Positions 16,562 through 23,705 of a stretch of 33,670 nucleotides of DNA are shown piece by piece (within the stretch, counting starts at the first letter, position 1; each line of letters opens with the position of its first letter). The stretch comes from JAWWPY01 sp964412845 (GTDB taxonomy: Bacteria; Actinomycetota; Actinomycetes; Streptosporangiales; Streptosporangiaceae): positions 1-33,670 of the forward strand of contig CAYPQM010000071.1 of NCBI GenBank assembly GCA_964412845.1, in the 5' to 3' direction. The notes under the pieces were generated by a model. The model was not told the DNA's origin. It searched no databases and saw only the letters and a list, made by a program, of their open reading frames with translations. The position numbers and the translations under genes are program-made.

Positions 16562-16786
16562 ATGTGCAGTTCAGCGCCGGTGTGGCGCAAGTCCAGCCAC
16601 AGCGGCAAGGGCAACTGCGTGGAGATCGCCTGGCACCAGGGCGCCGGAGGTATCAGCGTCTTGGTGCGTGACTCCAAGTTCCCCGGCCGGGAACCGCTTG
16701 TGTTCACGCCGGGCGAGTGGGCCGTGTTCCTGGAGCGGGTGAAGACCGGGGACTTTGATGTCCTGGCCAGCCCGGCGGCGGCCTGA
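16562..16786 (+). CDS. DUF397 protein
   Basis: A 74-residue DUF397 protein with the family opening 'WRKSSHSGKGNCVEIAW', 'VLVRDSKFPGREPLVFTPGEWAVFLERVKTGDFD' and an Ala-rich end. In actinomycetes these small proteins are normally encoded beside an XRE-family helix-turn-helix regulator and act with it in development. No such regulator is adjacent here, so this copy is an orphan. The frame is open back to a GTG at 16478, but the domain begins directly after the ATG used here; the Shine-Dalgarno is weak. Confidence 0.8.
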   Translation: MCSSAPVWRKSSHSGKGNCVEIAWHQGAGGISVLVRDSKFPGREPLVFTPGEWAVFLERVKTGDFDVLASPAAA

Positions 16787-16977
16787 TGAGGGCACGATCG
16801 CAGAGATGACACCGGCCGGGCCCGCCCGTGGCCGGGCGTAGGCAGATCGACTCTCTCGTAGTGGACTGGATCGCTGCCTTCATCGCGGAAGCAGCCCGCT
16901 AGCTTCTGGCGGCCAGCGATGTCCAGGCTTTAGGTTCGGCCTGTGACTTCCGGATGGGCGTTCATACTTGAGGTCGG

Positions 16978-17934
16978 TTGAGCCCTCGGCGTTCTGGCCA
17001 GATCGGGGTGTCGCGAGTGCAGGCAGGTGACAGCGGCCCGGCCGCCTCAGGCCGGGCGTCTGTGCTCGCCGCGCTGGCGTGCGCGGGAGTGACGCTGCTG
17101 GTTCTGCGGCTGGGGTCCGGTCACACGGCGGCGAGCCGGCGCTTCGCGGCGCTGCCGCAGTTCGGTGTCTGGGTCTGGATCTACGCCGGGGAAGCCGGCG
17201 CCGCTGCGGCCCTCGGGATCGCCTCGTTTCCTGCCTTCTGGATTCTCGCCCGGACTACGGGATGGCGTGCGTCCGTCCGTGCCGTGGCTATCTGGCCGGT
17301 GCTGGGCGTGCTGCTGGCGCTCTTCGGCCCGCGGGCCGTGGGAACCGTCCCCTTGTGGCTCGACAGCGTGCGCGTCACCGCGGTCAACGTGATCGCCTGG
17401 ACGTTCATCACCCCGGCGTTCGCCGGGCTCGCGCTCGTCCCGACGCGCCTGACCGCGCTGGCCCGGGAAACAGCCCCGGCCATGAACGGGGGCGACGCGG
17501 GCAGGCTCGTTGCCGAGCTGTCCTGGCTGCGGACAGCCATGCTGCGCTTCCTGATCACATTCGCCGCCGTCATCACCGCCGGGCTGCTGGCCCTGGGCGC
17601 CCTGCGCAGCGCGGCACTCGCTTTCGGCACCCCGGCCGCGCACGTTCCTCCCCTGCGGCTGCTCAGCTACGGCGGGGTGCTCACCGCGATCACCGCCCTG
17701 ATCTTCCTGCCGGCCTATGCCGCCTGGCAGGAACGCGTGTCCGGGCTGCGCGACACCCTTTACCCCGTTCCCGGGGACGGACGTCCGCCGCATGACTGGT
17801 ACCAGGCGCGCGACGACCTCGACACCCTGCTCGCCGCCCGGCCTGGCGCCAGCCGCGTCCTGGCCGGAGCGTTCGGCGTGCTGGCCCCGCTCATGGCCAG
17901 CTTCGTCTCCGCGCTCCTTTCGGCCAGCGGATGA
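16978..17934 (+). CDS. multi-helix membrane protein, unknown function
   Basis: A 318-residue protein (from a TTG) with about seven hydrophobic segments, beginning 'ASVLAALACAGVTLLVLRL' and ending 'VLAGAFGVLAPLMASFVSALL'. A soluble loop between the last two helices includes 'HDWYQARDDLDTLLAARPGASR'. No family name is offered. The start is uncertain: TTG at 16978 has a GAGG nearby, and an in-frame GTG lies at 17008. Codon use and frame length support a real gene. A hairpin follows its stop. Confidence 0.65.
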   Translation: MSPRRSGQIGVSRVQAGDSGPAASGRASVLAALACAGVTLLVLRLGSGHTAASRRFAALPQFGVWVWIYAGEAGAAAALGIASFPAFWILARTTGWRASVRAVAIWPVLGVLLALFGPRAVGTVPLWLDSVRVTAVNVIAWTFITPAFAGLALVPTRLTALARETAPAMNGGDAGRLVAELSWLRTAMLRFLITFAAVITAGLLALGALRSAALAFGTPAAHVPPLRLLSYGGVLTAITALIFLPAYAAWQERVSGLRDTLYPVPGDGRPPHDWYQARDDLDTLLAARPGASRVLAGAFGVLAPLMASFVSALLSASG

Positions 17935-17985
17935 AAAGAAACGAGCAGCGATGCGGCTGCGACCCGGGCCGCCGGCATGAAACGA

Positions 17986-18009
17986 GCCCGGGAAGATGAT
18001 TCTCCGGGC
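17986..18009. terminator. hairpin after the membrane-protein gene
   Basis: GCCCGG (17986-17991) pairs with CCGGGC (18004-18009), and the stem can extend inward as GAA/TTC past one bulged T. It lies 50 bases after the stop of the plus-strand gene and just beyond the 3' end of the minus-strand tRNA fragment. No T run follows. Terminator function is plausible. Confidence 0.4.
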
Positions 18010-18017
18010 CTCTGACC

Positions 18018-18061
18018 TGGTAGCGGGGGCAGGTTTTGAACCTGCGACCTCTGGATTTATG
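18018..18061 (-). other. tRNA 3'-end fragment, candidate attachment site
   Basis: Read on the minus strand, the segment has a tRNA 3' half in order: anticodon-loop-like GCATAAA, TCCAG (3' side of the anticodon stem), variable loop AGGTC, a perfect T-arm (GCAGG-TTCAAAA-CCTGC), acceptor 3' strand CCCCGCT, discriminator A and encoded CCA. Upstream there is no matching acceptor 5' strand (AGCGGGG) or D-arm, so it is not a whole tRNA. Such 3' halves are the usual identity segment left by integrases that target tRNA genes. CAT in the loop suggests a Met-type tRNA, but this is uncertain. By the usual geometry, element DNA would lie to the right. Confidence 0.65.
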
Positions 18062-18135
18062 CGGTAAGTCGGCATTGTTCAGCATGACCTGGCAGCTTCT
18101 GATCGCGGACAGCATCGTTCACGGTCCGCTGCGCG

Positions 18136-19095
18136 CTATGCCCGATCAGTCGGCCCTTCGGTGGTCCGGACCACGCAGCGGAAACCGATGTGGGTTGATG
18201 ACGTCTCAACAGCCTGGCCTTGGCGCGCGGCGGGCCGGTAGCGCAAGCAGTAGTTCGGAGCGCAGAGGTAGGAGCCTCCCTTGACGACCCGTCTGGGAAT
18301 GTGTGTGTCAGGAGCCAGGCGGTCATGGCTGTGCTCGGGGGTCTGGACATGCGGGTCGCGAGGGACGCAGCACGCCGGTGAGCCGCTGGGATGCCTTGGG
18401 CTGAAGAAGTCTGAGGTCCACTCCCAGACATTTCCGGTCATCTCGAACAGGCCATACTCGTTCGGCGGGAACCGCTTGACTGGCGTGGTGCCTAGGAAGC
18501 CATCCGTCTTGAGGTTTTCCCACGGGAAGCGGCCCTGCCAGGTGTTGGCCATCATGCGGCTCCTCGGCTGGAAAACGTCGCCCCAGCAGTAGACGGCCCC
18601 CTCCATGCCGCCTCTGGCGGCCCGCTCCCATTCGGCCTCGGAGGGCAGCGCTTTGCCTGCCCAGACGGTAAAGGCGGCTGCGTCCTCGTAGGCGACGTGG
18701 GTGACCGGGTGCCGCTCCCGCCCCCGTAGCGTGCTCTCCTGCCCTTCCGGGTTCCGCCACTGCGCGCCAGCAACCCAGGACCACCAGTTGCGGGGATCGC
18801 GGAGGTCGACGGGCCGATCCGGCTGGTCAAAGACGAGGGAACCGGGCACGAGCAGTTCAGGCGCCACACCCGGATACTGGGCGGGATCAGGGGCTCGTTC
18901 GGCGATAGTCACATAACCGGTAGCGTTGACGAAGCGGCGATACTCGGCGACCGTCACGGCATGCTCGTCCATCCAAAAGCCGCTGACGCTGACCGGATGG
19001 ACAGGGCCTTCCTCGGGATAGAAATCATCTGAGCCCATGAGGAAGGTACCGCCGGGCACCCACACCATGTCTTTGAGCAGTTTGTCATGAGTCAT
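18136..19095 (-). CDS. formylglycine-generating enzyme (sulfatase-maturating)
   Basis: A 319-residue FGE-sulfatase-family protein without a signal peptide, so cytoplasmic. It converts the active-site Cys of type I sulfatases to formylglycine with O2. Family landmarks are 'MVWVPGGTFLMGSDDFYPEEGP', 'HPVTHVAYEDAAAFTVWAGKALPSEAEWERAARGG', 'FEMTGNVWEWTSDF' and 'VVKGGSYLCAPNYCLRYRPAAR'. C278 and C283 (C-x4-C) are the two copper-binding catalytic cysteines of true FGEs, which separates it from EgtB and other relatives. The Met giving MTHDKLLKDM is the first in frame. It is divergent from the sulfatase gene across 182 bp. That sulfatase carries the CxPSR target motif and is its evident substrate. Confidence 0.93.
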   Translation of the reverse strand: MTHDKLLKDMVWVPGGTFLMGSDDFYPEEGPVHPVSVSGFWMDEHAVTVAEYRRFVNATGYVTIAERAPDPAQYPGVAPELLVPGSLVFDQPDRPVDLRDPRNWWSWVAGAQWRNPEGQESTLRGRERHPVTHVAYEDAAAFTVWAGKALPSEAEWERAARGGMEGAVYCWGDVFQPRSRMMANTWQGRFPWENLKTDGFLGTTPVKRFPPNEYGLFEMTGNVWEWTSDFFSPRHPSGSPACCVPRDPHVQTPEHSHDRLAPDTHIPRRVVKGGSYLCAPNYCLRYRPAARQGQAVETSSTHIGFRCVVRTTEGPTDRA

Positions 19096-19277
19096 TCAGG
19101 CGCTTCTCCCGCGCTGCGGCAAATGCCCTTTTATGAGAGCGTTGATGCGCATTACACCGGAAAGTAAACGCGGTGAATCCGGACTTAATTGCTTTATTGA
19201 TGCAGAAACGTCCTCGTGTAATGTGGCGATGGTGGCTTTATGTATTCAGAAGAATACCTAGCGCGACGGAGGATGGG

Positions 19278-21209
19278 ATGGAGAATAAGAAGGGCGGGCT
19301 CTCGCGCCGACGCTTCATCCAGGGCGCGGGCGTCGCGGCCGCCACCGCGGGCATTGCCCAGGTCGAGCAGTCACATGCCGCCCCGGCGGCCGCCGCCACC
19401 ACCTGGCCGTTCCGGCCGCGAGGCAGGCTGAGCCAGCGTCCCAACTTGCTCCTCATCTTGTGCGATGAGTACCGCTTCCCCGTAGCCTACGAGTCCAGCG
19501 CACTGCGGCAGTTCCGGGCCAGGTACCTCACGGCTGAGGAGTCGCTGCGCGACCACGGGCTAGAGTTCACCAACCACTACATCATGACCTCGGCCTGCGT
19601 ACCGAGCCGGACGTCGATCCTCACCGGCCAGTACCCATCGCTGCACGGGGATAGCCAGACGCCGGGCGCAGCGAAGGGCAGCGTCGAGATGGACATGTTC
19701 TGGCTCGACCCGAACACAGTCCCCACGATGGGCAACTATTTCCGGGCCGGCGGCTACGACACCTATTACAAGGGCAAGTGGCACGTCTCCGACGCCGACA
19801 TACACATCCCGGGCACCTACAGCCCGCTCCTGACCTTCAACAGCGCAGGTGAGCCCGACCCGCAGGCGGAGAAGGCCTACCTGGCTGCCGACCGGCTCAG
19901 CCCCTACGGGTTCAGTGGCTGGATCGGCCCCGAGCCGCACGGAAGCAACCCGCTCAACTCCGGTTCCTCGGCGGCCGGCGCCATCGGCCGGGACGAAAAG
20001 TTCGCGTCCCAGGCCGTGGACCTGCTGGACCAGCTCAGCGAACGGGGGAACTCGGGACGGCCATGGCTGCTGGTCAACTCCTACGTCAACCCGCACGACG
20101 TCACAGTGTGGGGAGCTTTCACCCTGGATAACCCGAGCTGGAACCTGCGCGGCCAGCTGACGGACAGCACGGTTCCGCACCAACTGTTCGAGCCAGCCCG
20201 GTATGCGGCCACCAGCAATGAGAACCTGGCCGGGAAACCGCAGTGCCAGCAGGACTATGTAGACCTCTATCCGGAGGTGTTCCAGCCGACGCCCAACACG
20301 GTGCCGTACCACAGGTTCTACTATCAGCTCCAGCAGAACGTGAACCAGCAGATCCAGCGGGTCCTCGACGCGCTCCACGCCCACCCGGACATGGCCGCGA
20401 ACACCATCGTGATCTTCACCTCCGACCATGGGGACCTGCTAGGCGCCCATGGCGGCATGCATCAGAAGTGGCATCAAGCCTACGAGGAGACCACCCATGT
20501 GCCGTTCATCGTGCACAACCCGGTGCTGTTCGCAGGCCGACAGGCACTCGACGCGCTGACCAGCCATGCCGATCTGCTGCCCACCATGCTTGGCCTGGCC
20601 GACCTTGACCCGTCCCGGCTCCGGCACGAACTGGCCAAGAGCCACACCGAGGTCCATCCCCTGATCGGCCGGGACCTCTCCGGCGTCATCCTCGGCGAGA
20701 CCAGTCCCAGCCGGGTAACGGGGCCCGTGTACTTCATGACCGAGGATGAGGTCAGCCGAGGGTTCTATCAGACGTCCACGCTCGGCTTTGAGTACCGGCC
20801 GGTGATACAGCCCAACACCGTCGAGACGGTCATCGCCTACCTGGCCACCGGTGCCAGCGGCAGCCGTGAGAAATGGAAGTACTCCCGGTACTCCGACAAC
20901 CCCCAGTTCTGGAGCGCCCCCAACCCCTCTCCCGGCCCGCAACAAGATGCAACGACCCAGGTACACGGCAACATGAACCGGTCCGGTAAGAAGCAAGCAG
21001 CCACCACAGTCAAGACGCACCAGGTCCCCGACCAGGCCGAAGCCTACAACCTGTCCCAAGACCCGCTAGAGCTAGTCAACCTCATCCACAGCACGCACCC
21101 CGCCGTCCAGGCCACGATCAGTGAACTGGAAACGATGCTGCACCAGCAGTGCGAAGCCAAGCTGCTCAAGCCGAGCAGCGGCACGGTGCCCGGGCAGCCA
21201 GACTGCTGA
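19278..21209 (+). CDS. Tat-exported type I sulfatase
   Basis: A 643-residue secreted sulfatase. The N-terminus has a twin-arginine signal ('SRRRFIQGAGVAAATAGIA'), with an Ala-rich cleavage region near residue 35-40. 'PNLLLILCDEYR' supplies the first metal-binding Asp (D63). The modification motif is 'CVPSRTSILTGQY' with C107 as the formylglycine precursor and R111. 'FTSDHGDLLGAHGG' supplies the second metal-binding Asp/His set. Substrate unknown. The start is fixed by GGAGG 5 bases upstream; a GTG at 19173 is in frame but lacks this support. Tat export of a folded enzyme fits cytoplasmic modification by the divergent FGE. A hairpin overlaps the stop codon. Confidence 0.93.
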   Translation: MENKKGGLSRRRFIQGAGVAAATAGIAQVEQSHAAPAAAATTWPFRPRGRLSQRPNLLLILCDEYRFPVAYESSALRQFRARYLTAEESLRDHGLEFTNHYIMTSACVPSRTSILTGQYPSLHGDSQTPGAAKGSVEMDMFWLDPNTVPTMGNYFRAGGYDTYYKGKWHVSDADIHIPGTYSPLLTFNSAGEPDPQAEKAYLAADRLSPYGFSGWIGPEPHGSNPLNSGSSAAGAIGRDEKFASQAVDLLDQLSERGNSGRPWLLVNSYVNPHDVTVWGAFTLDNPSWNLRGQLTDSTVPHQLFEPARYAATSNENLAGKPQCQQDYVDLYPEVFQPTPNTVPYHRFYYQLQQNVNQQIQRVLDALHAHPDMAANTIVIFTSDHGDLLGAHGGMHQKWHQAYEETTHVPFIVHNPVLFAGRQALDALTSHADLLPTMLGLADLDPSRLRHELAKSHTEVHPLIGRDLSGVILGETSPSRVTGPVYFMTEDEVSRGFYQTSTLGFEYRPVIQPNTVETVIAYLATGASGSREKWKYSRYSDNPQFWSAPNPSPGPQQDATTQVHGNMNRSGKKQAATTVKTHQVPDQAEAYNLSQDPLELVNLIHSTHPAVQATISELETMLHQQCEAKLLKPSSGTVPGQPDC

Positions 21210-21221
21210 GGCCTGTCTGGC
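21197..21221 (+). terminator. hairpin overlapping the sulfatase stop codon
   Basis: GCCAGAC (21197-21203) and GTCTGGC (21215-21221) form a perfect 7-bp stem with an 11-base loop that holds the TGA. It is G+C rich and is not followed by a T run. Likely a terminator or 3' stabilising stem. Confidence 0.4.
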
Positions 21222-21404
21222 CGAGCCTGGGGACGGAGCCCACGGCGGCGCAGTTTGCGGCCCGTGCCGCCCCGGCGCGACCAGATCGAATCAGCCAACC
21301 CTTCCGACAGGTCTGGCGACCCGAGGCACCACCACCCATCGAGGCTCTCCCGGCCGCCAACGGCTCGCGCAACCGCCGCCTTGCTGGCCTTCCTGTAAGC
21401 CGAC

Positions 21405-21800
21405 GTGGCCAATCCGGCAGCGGACACCCTCAGAGGCACCGGCATCGGCGCGCGAAGCTACCGAGGGCGGCCCCGCGTGTCGACCAGAATCAGCGAAACG
21501 CTGGAGGGACTCCAACCTGGCGACGTGCTGGTCGCCGCATTTACCGGCCCTGCCTGCAACTCGATCCTGCCGCTGCTCGGCGCCCTTGTGATCGAGGTCG
21601 GCGGCGCAATGTCGCACGCCGCCATCATCGCCCGCGAGTACGGCCTGCCCGCGGTCATCGGAGCCTCAGAGGCCACTTCGCGCATCGCCGACGGCACGAT
21701 CGTCGAAGTCGACCCGGCCCGTGGTGGTTACGTTCGCGAGAACGAGAGCCGGATGTTCGCCACTTTCGGCGCCAATTCCCTGGGCCGCCCGCGCGAATGA
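21405..21800 (+). pseudogene. stand-alone PEP-utilising enzyme swivelling (phosphohistidine) domain
   Basis: A 131-residue open frame corresponding to only the C-terminal mobile domain of PEP synthase/PPDK/rifampin-phosphotransferase-like enzymes: 'LRGTGIGARSY', 'LEGLQPGDVLVAAFTGPA', then 'GGAMSHAAIIAREYGLPAVIGASEATSRIADGTIVEVD', whose His is the phosphorylated residue. The ATP-grasp domain that normally precedes it is missing; an in-frame TAA lies 3 codons before the GTG. No Shine-Dalgarno is clear. The domain is intact enough to fold, so a functional single-domain protein cannot be excluded, but a relic of a longer gene is more likely. Confidence 0.6.
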
Positions 21801-21860
21801 GCGCCACTTGTTGATCATGGCTAGGAGAGCGTCAAGGTCAGCACGGTTGAGCAGGTCACT

Positions 21861-21926
21861 CTCCGTAGACGGAGGTCGTGGGCGACGTAGACCGGGCCGA
21901 TGCTCACTTTTAGCCGGTGTGAGCAT
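21861..21926. promoter_or_regulatory. inverted repeats upstream of the VOC gene
   Basis: CTCCGT-AG-ACGGAG (21861-21874) is a perfect 6+2+6 palindrome. ATGCTCAC (21900-21907) and GTGAGCAT (21919-21926) form an 8-bp inverted repeat with an 11-base spacer, about 55 bases before the VOC start. Both are operator candidates with no regulator assigned. Confidence 0.35.
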
Positions 21927-21981
21927 GCCGTCAAGCGGCGACGCGCTGTTCGGCAACAACGGCTGCGGGTACATGGACGGC

Positions 21982-22359
21982 ATGACGAGCCGTATCGCCG
22001 TGATCGCTATTGATGCAATCGAGCCCCGCCCCGTTGCCGAGTTCTGGGCGGCGGTGCTCGGGTGGCAAATCGTCGAGGAAGACGCCGACGGGATCAGCAT
22101 CGGTCCGACTGACTCCGCCTGGCCGGCGATCGACGTATTTAAGGTGCCTGAGCGCAAAGGCATCAAGAACCGTCTGCACCTCGACCTGCGAGCTGACGGC
22201 ACCACAGCGGAGGAGGAAGTGAAACGGCTCCTGGCGATGGGTGCCCGGCCGGTCGACGTGGGTCAAGGGTCAGACGCGTCGTGGACTGTGCTTGCCGATC
22301 CAGAGGGAAATGAGTTCTGTGTTCTGTCCCGGTCGGTGCAAGACCTGGCCGAGTCCTGA
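21982..22359 (+). CDS. VOC (glyoxalase-like) protein
   Basis: A 125-residue single-domain vicinal-oxygen-chelate protein of the Glyoxalase_6 type common in actinomycetes. It shows 'RPVAEFWAAVLGWQIVEEDADGISIGP', 'KNRLHLDLRADG' with the metal-site-like His, and 'WTVLADPEGNEFCVL' with the terminal Glu. Such proteins act as dimers in metal-dependent chemistry or as binding proteins for drugs; the reaction here is not known. The start is at MTSRIAV; an in-frame ATG three codons upstream (MDGM) is equally possible. Confidence 0.85.
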   Translation: MTSRIAVIAIDAIEPRPVAEFWAAVLGWQIVEEDADGISIGPTDSAWPAIDVFKVPERKGIKNRLHLDLRADGTTAEEEVKRLLAMGARPVDVGQGSDASWTVLADPEGNEFCVLSRSVQDLAES

Positions 22360-22551
22360 GGTAGCCGAAGTGACCGCATTTTTCTGCCGCAGGCAACGCG
22401 CGCCGTGTCCATTCACGGGTGGGGTAGCTAGTGCCGCATCAAGCTGGTTGGCCCGGTCGGTCATGCGGCGGAGTTGTTCGTCGTAGGAGTGGTAGCCGAG
22501 CCAGATGAGGTGGCGGCGGATCTTGCTGTCCCTGCTCCTAGTGGCTGGCAT
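22270..22551 (-). pseudogene. N-terminal gene fragment, unknown family
   Basis: The first 45 residues read as well-formed protein ('SKIRRHLIWLGYHSYDEQLRRMTDRANQLD'). The rest of the frame runs antisense into the end of the VOC gene and loses that character. I do not recognise the family. No Shine-Dalgarno precedes the ATG. A truncated gene start is the simplest reading. Confidence 0.3.
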
Positions 22552-22652
22552 GGGCCGTGCCGTCTAGCGCCGATACCTGGATCCTCGATAGCCTGGTAAA
22601 AGTCGGATCCTGAGCGATCCGGCGGGAGCCGCTGAGACCCTGGGGCAAGGTT

Positions 22653-22940
22653 ATGCGCGAAGACGATGCCCAGCGCCGTGCCACCGAGTTCCTCAAGGAG
22701 TTGTACGCAGCAGGCGACATCGACGTTGGGCAGTTTGACACCAGCGTCGCCGGGGTGCTGGGCGCCAGGACCGAACCAGAGCTCGCCAGCGTCGTGCGGT
22801 CGCTGCCTGCTCCGGTCGCACTCACCAGCCCGGACCGCCGGCTGACCAGGTCCCTGGAGATCCAGGGCGGCATCGGGCGATTGTGCCTCGCAGGGCGATG
22901 GCAGATCGCCAGGGAAACACATGTCAGCGCCGAGCCGACG
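22653..22940 (+). pseudogene. truncated DUF1707 protein gene
   Basis: Residues 1-55 are a DUF1707 domain ('REDDAQRRATEFLKELYAAGDIDVGQFDTSVAGVLGARTEPELASVVRSLP'). The usual following membrane-proximal segment starts as 'GGIGRLCLAGRWQIARETHVSAE' and then breaks off at about 22940. The reading frame stays open to 23597, but that part lies antisense to the universal stress gene and the small membrane-protein gene and has no protein-like character. The 3' half has therefore probably been lost by a rearrangement whose junction is just beside the stress gene's stop. The start has only a weak AAGG. Confidence 0.65.
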
Positions 22941-22976
22941 AGGCCGGGCGCGCCGGCAGGACCTGTGAGGGTCAGG

Positions 22977-23408
22977 CTATTTCGCTGGGATGCGGACAAC
23001 CACCACGGGGCACGGCCCGTTTCGGACGCAGTACTCGGCGACCGAACCGAGGAGCATGCCGGGATAGGCCGCGCGCCCCCGTGCGCCCACGACCAGCAAG
23101 GTGGCGTCGGCGGCCTGGGACAGCAAGGCCGGGCCGCCAGGTCCCTCGACCACGCGCTCGCTGACCGGGACCTCGGGGAACTCCGTGCGGATCTCGGCGA
23201 CCACCTCCTGCACCGTGCGCCGGGTGTCGGCCTCGAGGTCAACACCCGGCGGTATCCGGGTCACGTAGTTCGGCCACCGCCAGCTGGCCACCGCCCTCAA
23301 TTCCGCGCCCGCCATCCGGGCGTAGCCGGCGGCCCAGCGCACGGCATCCCGGCTGCCGGTCGACCCATCTACCCCGACGACGACCACGGGGCTGGCCGGG
23401 GCCGTCAC
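22977..23408 (-). CDS. universal stress protein, UspA family
   Basis: A 143-residue single Usp domain. The N-terminal strand 'VVVVGVDGSTGSRDAVRWAAGYA' has the nucleotide-contacting Asp. The ATP-binding signature is present near the C-terminus ('GARGRAAYPGMLLGSVAEYCVRNGPCPVVVV'; G-x2-G-x9-G-S form). It probably binds ATP and belongs to the dormancy and stress group of small Usps. Its start overlaps the stop of the upstream small membrane-protein gene by 4 bases. It is therefore the last gene of the symporter operon. Confidence 0.92.
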   Translation of the reverse strand: MTAPASPVVVVGVDGSTGSRDAVRWAAGYARMAGAELRAVASWRWPNYVTRIPPGVDLEADTRRTVQEVVAEIRTEFPEVPVSERVVEGPGGPALLSQAADATLLVVGARGRAAYPGMLLGSVAEYCVRNGPCPVVVVRIPAK

Positions 23409-23692
23409 TGGCCGGTCCCGGTCGCGTCCGGCTGTGGCGGGTCACGCCGGAGCGGGCGGAGCCGCCACCACACGGTGAAGAACACCCCGATGACGAGCAT
23501 GCCGATGCCCATCCACAGGTTGATATTGATCTGGCTGGCCTTGGCCAGATCCTTCGATGAGGTGAAGAACCCGGCCACGGTGAGCATGACCCCGTAGACG
23601 AGGAATAGGCCGCCGATCAGCACCCGCAGGTCGAACAGCTTTGCTGCCGCCGACTGCGGGGCGTCGACGGCCGGGTCTGGCGCCTCGGACAT
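23405..23692 (-). CDS. small two-helix membrane protein of the symporter operon
   Basis: A 95-residue protein. A short acidic N-terminus (MSEAPDPAVDAPQ) is followed by 'LFDLRVLIGGLFLVYGVMLTVAGFF' and 'LWMGIGMLVIGVFFTVWWRL' as two transmembrane helices, and a basic Pro-rich tail. The ATG has AAGGAG 6 bases upstream. It lies 13 bases after the SSS symporter gene and overlaps the stress-protein start. Small membrane proteins of this shape often accompany SSS symporters in actinobacteria and may be accessory subunits; that is inference. Confidence 0.82.
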   Translation of the reverse strand: MSEAPDPAVDAPQSAAAKLFDLRVLIGGLFLVYGVMLTVAGFFTSSKDLAKASQININLWMGIGMLVIGVFFTVWWRLRPLRRDPPQPDATGTGQ

Positions 23693-23705
23693 GGCGCGCT
23701 CCTTG

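Noticed and set aside
18018..18091. A complete tRNA gene on the minus strand
   Set aside because: The 5' acceptor strand and D-arm are missing and the base before the anticodon does not fit position 33. Only the 3' half is credible.
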